Part shown: piece by piece, positions 23,424 to 36,749 of the stretch
Position numbering within the stretch: the stretch's first letter is position 1
Layout of the letters: each line of letters starts with the position of its first letter
From: Fasciola hepatica
Lineage: Eukaryota; Platyhelminthes; Trematoda; Plagiorchiida; Fasciolidae
Assembly (NCBI GenBank): GCA_948099385.1
Contig: CANUEZ040000024.1
Coordinates: forward strand, 19,480,001 to 19,544,000
DNA: 64,000 nt
Direction of reading: 5' to 3'
Notes under the pieces: model-generated
The model's input: the letters and a program-made list of their open reading frames with translations, nothing else
Database searches by the model: none
What the model was told of the DNA's origin: nothing
Program-made: the position numbers and the translations under genes

Positions 23424-24144
23424 TGATTTCGTGACCTGTTGCACCTAGTGACTCGAGTTTATCATTTTGTGGTTCACCTGTTTTGATCCTTCCCGGTAGC
23501 TCTAGGAGAGAGATTTATAATGAAGTAATATATAAATCGAAATTTCTGATTCAATACACTATAAGCATAAAGTGAAATTTACGCAGCTTTTTTTAATGAC
23601 TGAATGATTTTTAAGCTCATACCATATAACAGCTTTTGAGGTGTTGTAGTAATGAGCCCCATATCACGTGTCTTCAAATTTTCAGTCTAAAATACTTCAC
23701 TTGATTTGGCCGTGAATGTGCAGAGAAATATCGAAATACACAGCAATGGAATTCAATCTAACATCTGACTGTCCACGTGGAATGCAAGTTATCGGTCCAA
23801 AATGCAAATACGTAGGTTGTAAACAAAACTGAAATGCAATTTAAAAGGTGTACAGTATTTACTGAAATCACCTAGTATCCACCGATTTAGAATTCAACTG
23901 CAGAATCACCGTATCTTCTTTAAACGGAAAATGTTACGAACTCCATCACGTGTCTATGCATTCCGAGCAAAACAGATTTTTAACGTGATTTAGAACAACC
24001 TTCCTTCAGACTTTTCGAGTACACGTTTGTGCACTTGACGCTTTCCTGCCCCGCTCTCATTTCCCTTCGGTAATACGAATTCCAATGAAGTGAACTCATA
24101 CGCATTCGAAGTAAGTGCACACTACCTCATTCACCTTCACTCAC

Positions 24145-24330
24145 CTGAATCAATTCACCAGGATAGGATAACAATTCCAAATCGGACATTTTGTTCGGCA
24201 ATTCAGCCAAATCATCGAAACGTGGCTCCCAGGCAGACGGATCTCGAATGATGGTTGACCGTCGTCTAGTCCTCGTGCGATTAGTACCACAGATAGGCAA
24301 ACATTCTGACCAAACACTCCAGTGATCTGC
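24145..24330 (-). CDS. Exon 7: thrombospondin type 1 module
   Basis: After the acceptor TATTGTGTAG the 186-base exon reads in phase 0 as ADHWSVWSECLPICGTNR, followed by TRTRRRSTI. The WSxWSxC start, the second Cys four residues on and the run of Arg are the signature of a thrombospondin type 1 repeat, including the Trp/Arg ladder. Only two cysteines lie in this exon and two more in exon 8, fewer than the usual six, so the module is short or divergent. The rest is acidic and helical-looking (EPRFDDLAELPNKMSDLELL). A longer overlapping frame in another phase lacks these motifs and is rejected. Confidence 0.87.
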
Positions 24331-27300
24331 CTACACAATAAAACATACACAAATGGGTTGTACTTTTATGAGAACACTGATTATATGATGACAGTAATGT
24401 GGGTTTTCCTACCACTTTTGATAGTTCGCCTTATCACATGATTCAATGAAATTAGAAAGAGAATGCCGCACGTTCCTGTTTGGACTGGCTACTGAATAAG
24501 TAAGTATTCCTAAAAGTTAGAATTCTGATGTGATCCTCTGTGAAAATCAAATCAAATCAGTTCATTCCAAACACAATTACACAACATACCCGGGCTTCGG
24601 CAGTTCTTCTTGCAAGATGAAAATTCCTAATGGATACAAAAATGAGTGAACTGGGAGTATTATTATGAAGCCTCTGTGGGAATAGAAGAACGTTGTCGAG
24701 TTCTCAAGTATTTCTAACTATTAGGTAATTGGATTTCGTTTGCCTCATAGTGTTCAGCCGATTACCTACCCCCTCCCTCATCTATCACCTTTTGCGACTG
24801 TACTTTTCGCGCATGCTTCAACAGCTAGAGCTGTTTGCGTGACATTCCGTCAGCGTAAAACCAGAGTGCGGTCGCTGAACTCAGGCCCGGTGAGAATACA
24901 CACGGTCGGCACTGCACGGTCTTTTCTCATTGACCTCCTAGAAGAAAGTGATCTTAGGATCTGAGGGAGTGTCTCTCCTCAAAACCCCACTCTGTAAGCC
25001 TAACAAGCATTTCTTGACCAACTCCGTAGCTCATGGTTTTCATGCCAATCTTCTATACATGGGTTGATCATCTTAACTTATCACTTGTCCGTCTCTCCAT
25101 CACGAAAACTGCACGGTCGAGCAAAAATCAAAATTTCATATCATAAAAAGGGTTCAGATGGAACAAATGGGTCGCCTACTCGTGTACTAATATCAACATT
25201 TGGATCGGCAAACAATTAGTGTTTTGCTGATGTGTCGGAGTACTTGAAATCAAATTCATTTTATTCGTGAAGATGATCAGCAGCGAGAAATGGATGTCAA
25301 CAGTTGTAAAAACGTTTCTTTATTTCTTATTGCGGTGCACAACATCGTTGGAAAGTTGGCTGATCATTTAATTTTACTTCTGGTAACATTTTTCGTAATA
25401 AATGAAAGGCTACCTGGAAATTCTAGTCATTAGTAACTAATTTCGGCATGGGCTGCATAAAAGAAAAATAAAGCAGCATTTATTTACTCTTATGTAATGT
25501 ACCCTATACTTTACTTCCTTCTCTCTTTATGTTTATTATGTAACCGCTTACAACAACTTAGGAAGGGGACGAGGCCAATGATGGGCTGCATATTGGGAAA
25601 GTGACCTGCAGTGGTGGGAATCGAACCCAGCTCGTTACTGCCCAAAGTTTACTATCATGGGCGCGAATCAGTTCAAGTGTGGTTTGATCAGCCAAAGACT
25701 TAATGCCTGATAACTCAGCATAGCCCTGTCAGACATGACATACACCGAAGCACAAACAGAATGCAGATGAAGTGGAGTGGAGCACAGCGGCGAGAAAATA
25801 AGTAACCTAATGGGGAATAAAGGATATAGATGCCATTTTTCATGTCTTAAACGATCCATTTCAGTTTAGTTCTTTCAACCATTATGGTTTTAGTTTCTTC
25901 CACGCAGCACCTTTGAGTCTTAAGCGTAATCAATCAAAGTACGAAGCGCAAATCGACGATTAAAAAAATAATGGTTAGATTACGTGTGTAAAATGTTATT
26001 TAAAAGCTAGGACCCCCCCCCCCTCAACAACTGCAAGCAGACATGCTATCAACCATCCAGTAATTAGATCCTGTGAAGTCAAACCGTAGAGCTTAATGTG
26101 TACTACCCGATCAAATTCACTGGCTGTGGTTTTCGCGCCTTTTCGCTGTGTCCTGAACTGACCGACACGACCGATCCTTCAACCGTCACTCGTCTCGGAG
26201 AACAGTTTACGATGAGAGAGTCTGTCTACCGGCAAGCTTAACACACTTTCTAATCAGCTACCTTTCTGTTTGGGTCGCAACTCCGGAAACGGGATATGCA
26301 TGCTCTAATCTACATCCCCAGTGGATAGGTTTCTCCTGAGGGAAAATCGAAAAGCCTTATGCTTTTGACATGACTGGGTCAACTATTCAATATCTTTTTA
26401 TTCCACTGAACATTTATCGACCTTTTCCATTCAGTAGGAAACCATATTATTCTGTGGTATGAATTACATGGTGATCTGTTAAAGCCTTTTTCCGCATCAC
26501 TCTATGCGGATTTATCACTCAGTGGCAAATCGCAAATGGAAATGAGCCTAGGAAACCATGAAGCTGGAATATTCGCACAAACTATCACTTAAACTCTTTG
26601 CGGAACTGATTGATTTCAATTCACTCGTGAATCACGGGTGACCAAATCGTCTGTGCTACAGAATCTAAAATAAACAATCTGAGGTGATTTGAAACACTTT
26701 CATCTTTCTCCGTTCAGACACAAAAACGTGATTTGTCGGTCACATTCACAATGAACCAACTATACACGCCAACAACATGAATTCTTCGGATTCACTACAA
26801 CCTGAACGTGGTTCGGTACGATTTTATTTTATTGTACGTGCTATCGTCTCAAGGACTGGACATTTTGTGAATCTAAATGGGTAACAGGTGTACCGAAACT
26901 GGCAAGCTTAACAAGGTTTCGATTTCTGGTTGTTGCAGTGTGAAGCGTAGTTCGTACTGTTAGGTAAGACTTGACGGTCGTACACTGGTGAGCAAATACA
27001 AGGTATCCGGATAATGGACCATTCGTTTTCACTAACCGTCTCTTTGAAGTGCCTTTTTCATTATGTACCTGCGCTTGGGTGTAGTAGAAGGAGTGCCCAC
27101 TGCCCTGTTAGAGATAAACGGTAACCTGGATTATTAGCCTTAGTGTGGAGAATCACATAAGGTCCCAATAGGTCAGAAGTGACAACGACGTGCGCGACGG
27201 AGCATTGCTATTTACGATGCTTTCACGTCGAGAGTCTTCTTAATGAAAAGAACACACAGAACTTCCAGATAGCTGCACAGGTCACAATACAACAGAGGCT

Positions 27301-27520
27301 TCTGGAAGAATTTGTACTTGGAAGTTACTTTTCTAGGGTAATTACCACGGGTTAGTGGAACACCTACTCAATCACCAGAAAAGAGTAACTGACCTCGGAA
27401 CTGAGAATGACAAAAATGTATAGCATGACCCATAGTTACGAAAGAAGTTATCAAAAAGATTGATATTTCCCCTTCAAGAGTGAACTAATCTGTTCACAAA
27501 ACAAGAGCCATGATGCTTAC
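24331..27520 (-). other. Intron 6
   Basis: About 3.2 kb. It contains a minus-strand SINE at 25.5-25.7 kb and a run of about 14 C around 26,010. No other coding signal was recognised. Confidence 0.7.
25515..25665 (-). repeat. SINE family 2, copy a
   Basis: On the minus strand a B-box-like GGGTTCGATTCCC is followed by CACTGCAGGTCACTTTCCCA, a CATTGGCC stretch, CCCTTCCTAAGTTGTTGTA and a tail ACATAATAAACATAAAG. The same body and tail order appears at 32.8 kb (minus), 49.2 kb (plus) and 54.1 kb (plus). It is a tRNA-derived retroposon in intron 6. Confidence 0.65.
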
Positions 27521-27875
27521 TCGACGTTCACATTGTGGTCCGTCATATCCAGGATTGCATACACAGATGCTGGTTGCATTGGGATCGGAAGAGGCCACAC
27601 AAGTTCCGTGCAAACACAGTCGTTCATCACACGGCCCCGTTCGTTTGAAACAATTAGGCATTGGGTGGCTGGTGTCCTCAGTGAATGGGGGCTCACACTG
27701 ACATCGGTATCCAGTTGTTCCCAATGAGGGGATGCATTGGGAGTGTATAAAAACTTCCCGCAGTTTGGGTTTCGAGTCTGAAAACTCCAAATCCTCAAGG
27801 CTTTCAACCAACTTTGTACGAGCTTGTAAACCGGACATGTTCACGTTACACATTTCCATGCCGGATGCCGTTTTC
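27521..27875 (-). CDS. Exon 6: two EGF-like modules
   Basis: The 355-base exon begins one base into a codon after the acceptor ATATTACAG and ends in phase 0 at CGA/GTAAGC. It codes for residues 388-505. The second half holds a textbook six-cysteine EGF module, C469 to C502, with CLHGTC, ICVC and NPGYDGPQCE. The first half has cysteines at 396, 434, 445, 447 and 462, which with C368 of exon 5 form a looser EGF-like module containing a long acidic insert. The frame stays open upstream of the acceptor, so the exact 5' boundary rests on phase and the AG; that acceptor has a weak polypyrimidine tract. Confidence 0.83.
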
Positions 27876-27954
27876 CTGTAATATTTCGTGGCCACACGTT
27901 TTGAATATTTTCGCATTTATAGTTTCGAAAAAATTCACATAACATTAAGTAAGG

Positions 27955-27998
<44 letters not shown>
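27955..27998. repeat. (TA)n microsatellite
   Basis: An alternating AT tract of about 44 bases, some 80 bases upstream (in gene direction) of exon 6. Confidence 0.98.
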
Positions 27999-28002
<4 letters not shown>

Positions 28003-28191
28003 CTGCGTCGGAAGTATTACAGCATGACGAAAAGAACTCAGCGTAGCTCCAGTTACGACCGAACGGCAGCCCACAACAATTTCCACCGACTGTGCGGTTT
28101 TACTACCATTACGAATTTCTCGCACAAGGCTTCGTTGTTTACTGCTCTTACCACCAACGAGGGTACATGTCTGGTCCCTAGCTGTGACCGG

Positions 28192-28325
28192 TCTTAGTCA
28201 AACGGTTATCATCGTGGACTTTGGACGACAACAACAAAAACAACCCGGGTTTGATTCCCCACGATCGCCGGCTACTTCCCTATTTGGTAGCCTTCCTTTA
28301 CCCGAGTCCCCCAGCTTGAATTTCT
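28192..28325 (+). repeat. Possible tRNA-derived SINE fragment
   Basis: A B-box-like CCGGGTTTGATTCCCC near 28,244 is followed by GGCTACTTCCCTATTTGGTAGCC, loosely like the body of SINE family 2. Only a short part matches and no clear tail is present. Confidence 0.3.
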
Positions 28326-31249
28326 ATACTTGTAGTATATTGATTTAAAACGGAAGTGAAATCACTATTTTAACATAGTTGATGAATAACATTTATTGGC
28401 ACTGTACTAGTATATTTTAACACATTTGGAGACACCTAAAGTCGTTTCAACAATGAAGCCTGACAAATTGCATGGCTGCTGGAAGATTTATTTAACCTTT
28501 TTTATCTCATCCAACTGTTCACCTCAGTTCATGGTTGTCGACCACTGAGGATTTCCGGTAAGACCATTGACAAAAAATTATATCTGGAGCTCAGAGAATT
28601 AGCTAAGGCAAACCTTTGCCAGCACCAAAAATCCGTCTCGTTTGATTAGATCTTGTGCAAAAATATGAATTTACTAGTTAGTACGTGGGTGTACGCCTAG
28701 AAAAAACATTCAGCTCTTCCTCACAATTGTACTACCATATTTGTGCTCTTTGTCGCATTGAACTGCTAAGCTCGATACCTTTTTGATCAACACGTTGATT
28801 TATATTGTGTCTGAATTTCCTTGGACTTTCTCGTCCATCAACTTGTGTGAGAAGAGAAGGAAACTGAAATCCAGACCAAAAACTCCAAAGATACTGGTCA
28901 CTTTTCACGTGACCGAACGGAACAAAACATGATCGAGTGTCCTAATGGTTTGTACTCTGAACGTATACGTAATCTGTAAGAACATATTATAGGTAGTCGG
29001 AAGAATTCGTACGTCTGATTCCAGTTCTGGTCGAATGGATTGAAATGACTGTTGCCTAATTTTTGGATTCAGTCAAAAGTACAAGAGAATCCGTTTAGCC
29101 CTGGACTTGAGAAAAATTAAATCACTCTGATTATCACAAAGAAAACGGTTTTGTTTATGGTCTCCATGTTCGTTTCTAGTCACCAGTACTCATTGGTACC
29201 ATTCAGAAGACTTTTGTCAGTGCGAAATGGACAGCTGAATCGGTAAACGTTTTTCTTACACATTTATTATCTTTGGGGCCTTTCATACAAATGAACTAGT
29301 ACTAAAATATAAGTTGAACATTCACGAAATACCTCCACTCGTTCATGAAACCACCTTTTGACTGTAGTGTGGATTGTTATTCAAGCAGGCCGGGGCGAGT
29401 ATCAGATCGATCGGACCAATCAGTCGAGAGCCACGGACCAAAGAAGAGACAGCAGATACATCAGAAGCACTCCACACTAAACTAAAAGAGCTGTGCAGAC
29501 ATATAGATGGAATTCCGTGGAGTCACAGACATTTAGTGACGTGAACTGTCAGCAGGGAAAAGTGTGCAAAAAAACCAACTCAATGGCCTAACTAGAACAG
29601 AGTCGAAGTGCTCAGTCAGTGGTAGCATCGATCCCGCCACAGCGCGGAATTGTGACAGAACCATTTAATCCATTGTTCGTGCTTAACCAACTTTATTTGT
29701 TTGGCTGGTCAAATAGAGGTGTACCTTTCCAGTCTTGCCTTCTTAATTCAGTGCAGCACATCCGAAAAGACATGAATGCACATAGTTGAAGAGACATGAA
29801 TTGCACGGCACATTATTATGTAGGTAATCATGTGTTCACCGAGAATACTGAATACAATAAAGTAAACGAAAATACGGGGAAATGTTCTATTTCAAATTTC
29901 TTCTAAGAACATACGACAAACAACAAATGAGTGTTAGCATTGTGCGTTATTCCCGTGTTTTTGGTCTACGTTGCACTTACACACCTATTTGTTTCAAAGT
30001 TGATGTTATGCATTTTTACGTGTGCGCTCATTCACTTAATCTACCATACGCAAATCGACCATCTACAGTCTGAATAGCTTAGCATTGGTTTCAATGTGTG
30101 TGGTCTTCAAAAATGATTGCGCCGAGTGTTTTTCAATGTGCAGTTCAGTAAGTCAGTCATTCCTCCGGCAGGGAATCAATGAACTCGTCAGGAATCGCTG
30201 TCTTTCCCAACTATCATCGCATGGCATCGTCTAATTTGTTGTTTTCCATTGAATTCTAAAATGAGATACACACACACATACGTACGGGCACGTGTTGCAG
30301 CAAACCCACTGAATTTTGCAAGTGAGAATACGTGCACACAGTCACATGTGATATACGGATGACGAGAATTTCTGGAACATTATAACCAAACTATTTTCTT
30401 TTGTACAACCCACAGAATATAACCGGAGATAAACCTAATTATGGGGATCTCGATGTGTCTGGAATTTAAATAAGAAGTACATGTGCTGAATTCTTCTATA
30501 CATTTTACAGTTTACCAGCTACTAGCACAAAAACTCTCACAAACAGAGAGAGAGAGGAATATTAAGGTGGGTTTCTTTGATTATAGCTTAAATAGTAATC
30601 ATTTAATGGTCAGTTTATCATTCAATCAGTAGAATGAACAAAAGTGAGCATTTCTTCATTGAACAAAATACGCGTCCTTTCTCGTTCTGACCGTAAATGT
30701 ATGTTGAAAAAGAGGCCACGGGTAGCATAGGAAAACAAAACAAAAAAAGATTACCGCTCCCGGCCCTGTTTTGATAGTCAACCAATGGCATCTTTCGGGC
30801 TATAATCTAGTTTATGAGACCTAAATTCCTTTGACTTCCTATTCTTTTGTCACAGCTCGCCATCAGATTCATCCGTATCGTCAGCTCTAGAGTGTAAAGA
30901 AAATTTTGAACAGAGTAAAATAGGATAGAATTTGGAATTCATTCCACCGTTAAATCAGCTGGAAAACATTGACGAACATGGTGCCCTGAAACGTCATTCC
31001 GAGAGCTCGTATAAGCTCTACGCCATGAAACAAGCACAATCCACTCTACGAAGTTTGGTGATCAGGAGTGAACTAACTTTTTGACATAATGTACATCTTA
31101 CCTATCACTTGATTTGAGTGGTAAATGCTGATGCGTAGACACAACGACCAATAACTTGAACAAATTGTTGTTATTTGTACAGTTATGAGTCTCCTCTCAT
31201 AAGTCACTTGCAAAGGTTTCGTGCAAATGTGGACTCTGTTCAACGACAC

Positions 31250-31965
31250 TTATGATCAGAAGATACAGTATGATATGTACTGATCAAACCTTTACCCTCC
31301 GACAGCTGTTAACGAACCGTTACGCTTTTCAAGGGCCAAAGACTATCGTGTTTCTAGACATTCGCGTGACCTCCGATTCTATCTACCGGTCTGCAATGTG
31401 GCACTGCTTAATAAGGAATTGCTTACATGAGAAGCACTTTTCGGTCCTCAATGAATTGTACCTTCATGTCTCAGGTCAGCTTGGAACTCATGGTCAGATT
31501 TTGCCGCCCTTTGTTGTCTTCAGCGGAGTACGACAAGGCTGCCCTGTTTACCCGTTTTTTCAACTTTGTCTGGTCTTCCAAACGGGGAAGTTGAACTCCT
31601 CGTCGTGTGTTCGGCGCCGATAGCCGCCCCATTGGCGGACATAATCGCTATACACTACCTCTGATGGCTCGGGAATGTTTCACAAATTCCTGCCCATCGT
31701 TTACCTTTTCGAACTATTTTTGCAAGTGCTGGGTAAGGTTGGATTAATCGGCTCGGCGGTCAGGCTAGGACTAGGCCCTGGGATATGAAGTTTGCTTCGG
31801 TTTTGACTTCGGTTGACGATTTCCACCTTTCTGGTTGGGGCCCTAGAGATGAGAATAGCCCCATTCGTTGTAGACGCTCACAGATATGGCTCGGAACCGA
31901 TTCTATTGGCGCAAATGCGGTACGACCTGTCTGTTGACTTCCCGTTCCTCATAAACAACTGAAAA
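31250..31965 (+). mobile_element. RTE-like non-LTR retrotransposon, internally deleted
   Basis: The frame at 31,252-31,623 matches the fingers and palm of RTE-type reverse transcriptases: CTDQTFTLRQLL, then IVFLDIRVTSDSIYRSAMWH and FVVFSGVRQGCPVYPFF. The A box shows changes (DIRVTSDS for the usual D.....FD). The YADD block is not found. Soon after, translations in shifting frames resemble the very C-terminal end of the same protein family (FHLSGWGPRDEN near 31,840, then MARNRFYWRKCG near 31,890). The middle of the element therefore seems deleted. Confidence 0.7.
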
Positions 31966-32118
31966 ACTGACAGGAAATATACAAAACGTGTACGGTGAAA
32001 ATATTTCAAAAAGGTTGCTCTTACTTGTAGTCTTCATGTCCACTCATAATCCCTCCCACACTTAGTATTTTTTCTGTTTTCGTTGCTTTGGGTCCATGTA
32101 TGTTCTGAAGTCGGTGTG

Positions 32119-32119
<1 letters not shown>

Positions 32120-32164
<45 letters not shown>
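32120..32164. repeat. (TA)n microsatellite
   Basis: An alternating AT tract of about 44 bases shortly after the 3' end of the RTE-like relic. Confidence 0.98.
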
Positions 32165-32167
<3 letters not shown>

Positions 32168-32817
32168 AAATGAAATCATCCAGTGGTATTAGACGAGGAA
32201 CTACTCTCTTGATGGTGGTTGAAACTCATAATTTTGCTTTCCGGTCTTGAGTTCCCGTAATGACCCGTTGGATGTACGATAGTGATGAGAAATTACTGAA
32301 CAATTTTCCCTTCTGTTTTTGTGTCCGTCAAAGCTCCATTCAGCATACACCTTCCAGTTATTTTTTCCACCACAAAACAATCCACAATAAGTCAACATTC
32401 CTGTTCGGAATCATAAATGAGATAATCTTCCAGGAAAAATCTCCTTACAGGGATGAGATTTCAGAGCTCAGTACACCACGTTCAACGCTTCTTACCCAGT
32501 ACGTCAGACGAGCTTGAGCAATTTAGCAAAGCAATTTGTACTCAAGCAAATTACTGTTCAAGAAGGGTGCGATAAGCTTCTAAACGTTGCCTCATCATTT
32601 GAATAACTCACCAAAAAAAGAGTGAAACGTTTCGGAGAAAACAAATTGCTCCAACTTTTGGACATGGTACTCCAAATTGAAGTTCTTCAAATGTACTACT
32701 TAATCAAACGGTCTACTATTTTGCGCACTAAGTCCGCCAATGTAACCAGAGCCCGAGTTGTGGGCAAACATATTTTTTTGTGACTTCTTCCGTAAGCCTG
32801 TACAATTCCACTGTTTC

Positions 32818-32925
32818 CTTCGTTTATCTCCTTTTTATTACATAATAACGGCGTACTGATTCAGGATGGAGGTCACGGCCAATGAGAGGCAGTCAATTGG
32901 GGAAAGTGATGAATGGCAGCGGTGT
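32818..32925 (-). repeat. SINE family 2, copy b (truncated at its 5' end)
   Basis: On the minus strand CACTTTCCCCAATTGACTGC leads to TCATTGGCCGTGACCTCCAT, CCTGAATCAGTACG and the tail ATTATGTAATAAAAAGG. This is the body and tail of the family seen at 25.5, 49.2 and 54.1 kb, without the tRNA-like head. Confidence 0.6.
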
Positions 32926-33039
32926 ATTTTATTGTACTGAGGACTTCAGCAAGGTAAAAATCTTACTTTTCAGCCAAATGGAAGGAAAGTGGTCAGTGTC
33001 ACCTTCAAATAAGTAGAAAAAAATGAATACCGCAGAAAA

Positions 33040-36000
33040 AAATGGTTCAACCTCTGCACTCCGCGCGAAGTTCTTCTGTGAGTTTTATATGGTTGGCCAG
33101 AACACGTGCTACGTAAGGCGCTGTAGAGTTGCTGCAGTTATTTATGCGAGGGGAGTTTAGTCTAAAAGCCACATGTATGGAGGGATTCGAACGGCATGCA
33201 GATAAGTCATAGTACAGGGGATGGTTGGGATCTGCGAGAACCTTCGTGGCCAATATCTCACATGCAAAAATGTGCAAATCGCAAACTTCTTAGATAAGAG
33301 AGTCTATGGGAATCAAAGAAACACGACCGATAATGGCCAGACCGCAGGGTAGAGTGATAAAATCTCTTTTGAGTAAACTTTGAAAGATAACGGGAGAGCA
33401 GCAGATAAAGATTAGGAAAATACACCGTTGGACAAAAGAAAAAATGTCGGATCGTATAACCCAAGACTGTCTTAGTCTACGAATCTGAAAGGACTGTCTT
33501 CGTGGTTTTTTCAACGCAATAAAGAGTATGAAAGGACCACTGTATTTTGGTGCTGACTGTAACGTCTAAGTATTTGACCGAGTCAGTTTTAAAAAAGAGG
33601 GGACATTGTTGATGTCTGATTGCTCTTTGCGGTAGGAGGAACGAGGAAGGTAGAGAACACACTGGAAACATTTGGAAGTGTTAAGATGAAGTCCAGAATT
33701 GGAAGAAAACTTCTGGTTCTCAGAAAAATAGATAGAGTTTGGTTGGTTAGCGACAGATTGACAGAGGACCACGTCACGGACGTACTCAAAAGTCGTGCAG
33801 GTGGTGTAATGGTCACGTCACTGGTGAGTGATGAAAAAGACTGGGGAATAAATGCATCGTGAAGGACACCAGTGCCGTTAGTCTAGCCAAGTCAATTCAA
33901 GTAATAGAATTATGCATCCCGAGGGGTGATTACTCAACCTTCACATAACTATGTACATGTCCTCAGAAAGAAAATGAAGTTATAAAATACAACGTAAAAA
34001 GGAACACTGGGGTAAAGTGTAGTAAGCTTCCGTGTTACTCCAAATGTTGTGTTAGTTCTGACATTACATAAGCCTGACTGTGCAAATGTACTGCCTGGTA
34101 GAGAATGGTAGAACAACTGTACGCCTTGATGAGTGTATAAAAATGTCTCTATTGAAAGCGTGCGGAAGAATTGAACATACATTGGACGAAGTCTTTCTAA
34201 TGGGGATGAACAGAGTCAGCGAGAATCTTCGTAGACATTTTGGCAAGCTTTGCAATGTTGAAATGTGACGAAGTGAGTAAAATGCGAAATTTAAAATTTT
34301 CAGGGATCCTGCAACGAACTTCAATTTTCTCAACAACAGACCAGGAAAGATGACGGGTAAAACACATAGCCAACGAGATAGGACACAAGAGAACACAAAG
34401 ATTTTTATAAAATGAGTGGGCAAGGAGTGGAATTTAAGGCGTGAAACATAGGGAGTCGAGCGTCCTGTTTTCACGAAAATGAAAACATTGACCAAGTACG
34501 GTTATCATCGAACCACACTCCAAGATGCTTCACGGAATCAAGGTGGTTCAGCAAATCCCCATTTGAAAGTGCAGTCGTTTTGGAAACTGGATTGCTTGCT
34601 ATCCTTCAAAAAGGAAAATATAGTCTCACCACACCTGATAGTATTAAGGCCTGAGTTATGAGCTTGGGACCAATCTGATATTTGAGCGATGCCACTTTTC
34701 AGGGTAGGAAACGTAGAATCGCACATTTACGGCATACCAAATAAGACGTCATCCGCGTATTTGATTAGAAGAGTATCGTCCTCTACAAGAACAGTAGAAA
34801 TGTACGCAGGAGATAAAACTTGGGACAGTTTGGCCCCTTGAGGAAAGTCAAGGGTAGTGGTGACAAGAGAACAGGTTTTGCTGTTATAACGAGTGAACTG
34901 CTGACGATTGTGAAAGTAATCTGCCAACACGGATACAGGTGAAGACTAATTACCGGAGAGGGAGAAAAAGCAAAGTAGTTTGCTTCTGTCAACGCAGCTG
35001 AATGTATCATTCTATTCTAGGAGGCATGTTCCTACCGCTTTTCTCTTCCTGCCCAGTGCGGACAGAATGCAGTGTGTCAAGATGGCGAGAGCTTCAAGAG
35101 TGGAGCTTGGTAGTTGGTGAGCAAACTGATTAGGGTCTGGAACATTGAAGTTTTTGTTCAATCGCTGGGGAACCAACTTTTTAAAAACTTAAGGAGAGAC
35201 CGGTGCAGTGGGAAGGAATTTCGAGGAGTTTGTCCTGGGAATAGGAACTGTAGCTGCAGTCGTCTAACAGTCTCGGATCTTTTTCCCTTCAGGCACTGGT
35301 TGAAAAGATCAGAGATAATAAGGCTGAGGGTAACAGCACGCTTCGAAAGCACTATGAGGTTGAGTTTGCTCTGTCCGGGTGATTTTCCGGGGTTCAGGAT
35401 GAAGCAGTTTCTCGTAGACTTCCACGGTGGGAAGGCCAAATGAAGATTCCTGAGACTGAATTACTTCAAGCAGTACAGGGACGAAAGGTCCTACTGCTCT
35501 GTTGAATGACTTGTTGAGCTCGTCCACGTCAACAGTAGCTGATTTACATGCGGATTAGCCACCGGTTAGATCTTTCAAGAGCTCCCATGCTTTCTCTTGA
35601 CTTCTGTTGGATAGAAGGGCACGTGTGTGGATGGATTTGAGTGGTATAACTTAGTCCTGATTGATTTTGTTAAAATCTTGAAGGCTGAGAGACTATGACG
35701 TTTGAAGACATTCCTTTCTGCGATGAAGCTGCTTGAAGTGAGATGATAGACTATCGGGGCGCCCATACAAAGTAACGACTGGGCAGCAAAGATTGGAGCA
35801 AACATTTAGATAGCTGATGAGAGGGTCCTAGGAGACTGAAAGATCCATATTGGATAATGAAGAAAATTCTGTCCGAACAACCATTTTCTGTAGTTTTAAA
35901 ATGTTTTCAGGACAAATTTGTCTCTTCCAAACTAGGCGACCAGGGCTTCGTGCAAAGTGTTTATGGTTGGAGTGACTTTTGATCTTTAGTGAGGTTTTGA

Positions 36001-36740
36001 CTATGGCGTGGTCAGAGGAGTCTGGAAGAGGGCGACTCGAAGTGGAAAAAGGGAGGGGCTGTTAATTAAAAGAAAGTCCGCAAGTGCTTTCAGTCTAGTT
36101 GAAGATGTGACAGTTTTCATCGAACCGAAGGGATAAAGAAAGCTCCCACCAAAATGATTAAAATTGCCAGCAAGAACATACAGTGAAATATCAACATAAT
36201 CTACCAAAATTTGTGAAACTGAGTGAACGAATGCTAGATAGTCCATCGTGAAACTTTTAGGGGAAGTGTTTACTTTCACTAACGGAACTGAGGAGGAATA
36301 GTTCAAAAACTTTGGTTTGCTTTCGTGCATGGAACATCCAACGAAAGTTGTAGAATAGGTAAAAGCTGTTCTGATTAGTTTACACCAAAGATTGTTTATA
36401 TACGTGATAACGCTGCCACCTCGCTTTTGATATGATGTAGGGCGACCCACGCGATAACCAGTGAAACCATCAAAAGCAACTATTTCATTGTCAATATCAC
36501 TGTTAATTGAGGTTTCTTGCAGAAGGATTGCTCCAAGCTGAGAGTATTCCGTGGTCCCAACAAGATCTGACGGCACCGGAAAAATGCCCGTTAGAGATTA
36601 CGCAGTTTTGCTGATTACAACGGGTAGGCACATGATGTGAATAGGTTTTTTGAGGGGAGCTATTTTCCAGCCCGCATAGTGTTCTCTTGGATGAGCTCCA
36701 GATTCCTGTATGTCCTTTTTCACTTGCTGAGTGCCACGTA
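33040..36740 (-). mobile_element. Jockey/CR1-like non-LTR retrotransposon B (minus strand)
   Basis: Reading in the minus direction, the endonuclease domain comes first, at about 36,576-36,001: LGAILLQETSINSDIDNE, GGSVITYINNLWCKL, and LAGNFNHF in place of the usual GDFN. A linker follows. Reverse transcriptase is at about 35,440-34,550: the frame near 34,930 gives ADYFHNRQQFTRYNSKTCS, FPQGAKLSQVLSPAYIS, LLIKYADDVLFG and then IAQISDWSQAHNSGLNTI. The C-terminal tail region ends at about 33,047 with LADPNHPLYYDLSACRSNPS. The catalytic YADD is kept, but several frameshifts and stops are present, so the copy is dead. This is the most complete non-LTR copy in the window. Confidence 0.82.
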
Positions 36741-36749
36741 ATCAAAAAA

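Larger units (their letters stand above)
22152..24144 (-). other. Intron 7
   Basis: About 2.0 kb between the donor CAG/GTGAGT of exon 7 and the acceptor TACTCAG of exon 8. It holds the (TA)n tract and palindrome at 23.33-23.43 kb. No transposon protein was recognised. Confidence 0.7.

Noticed and set aside
27510..27807. Other-frame open frames over exon 6 on both strands
   Set aside because: They are shadows of the EGF exon and carry no cysteine pattern.
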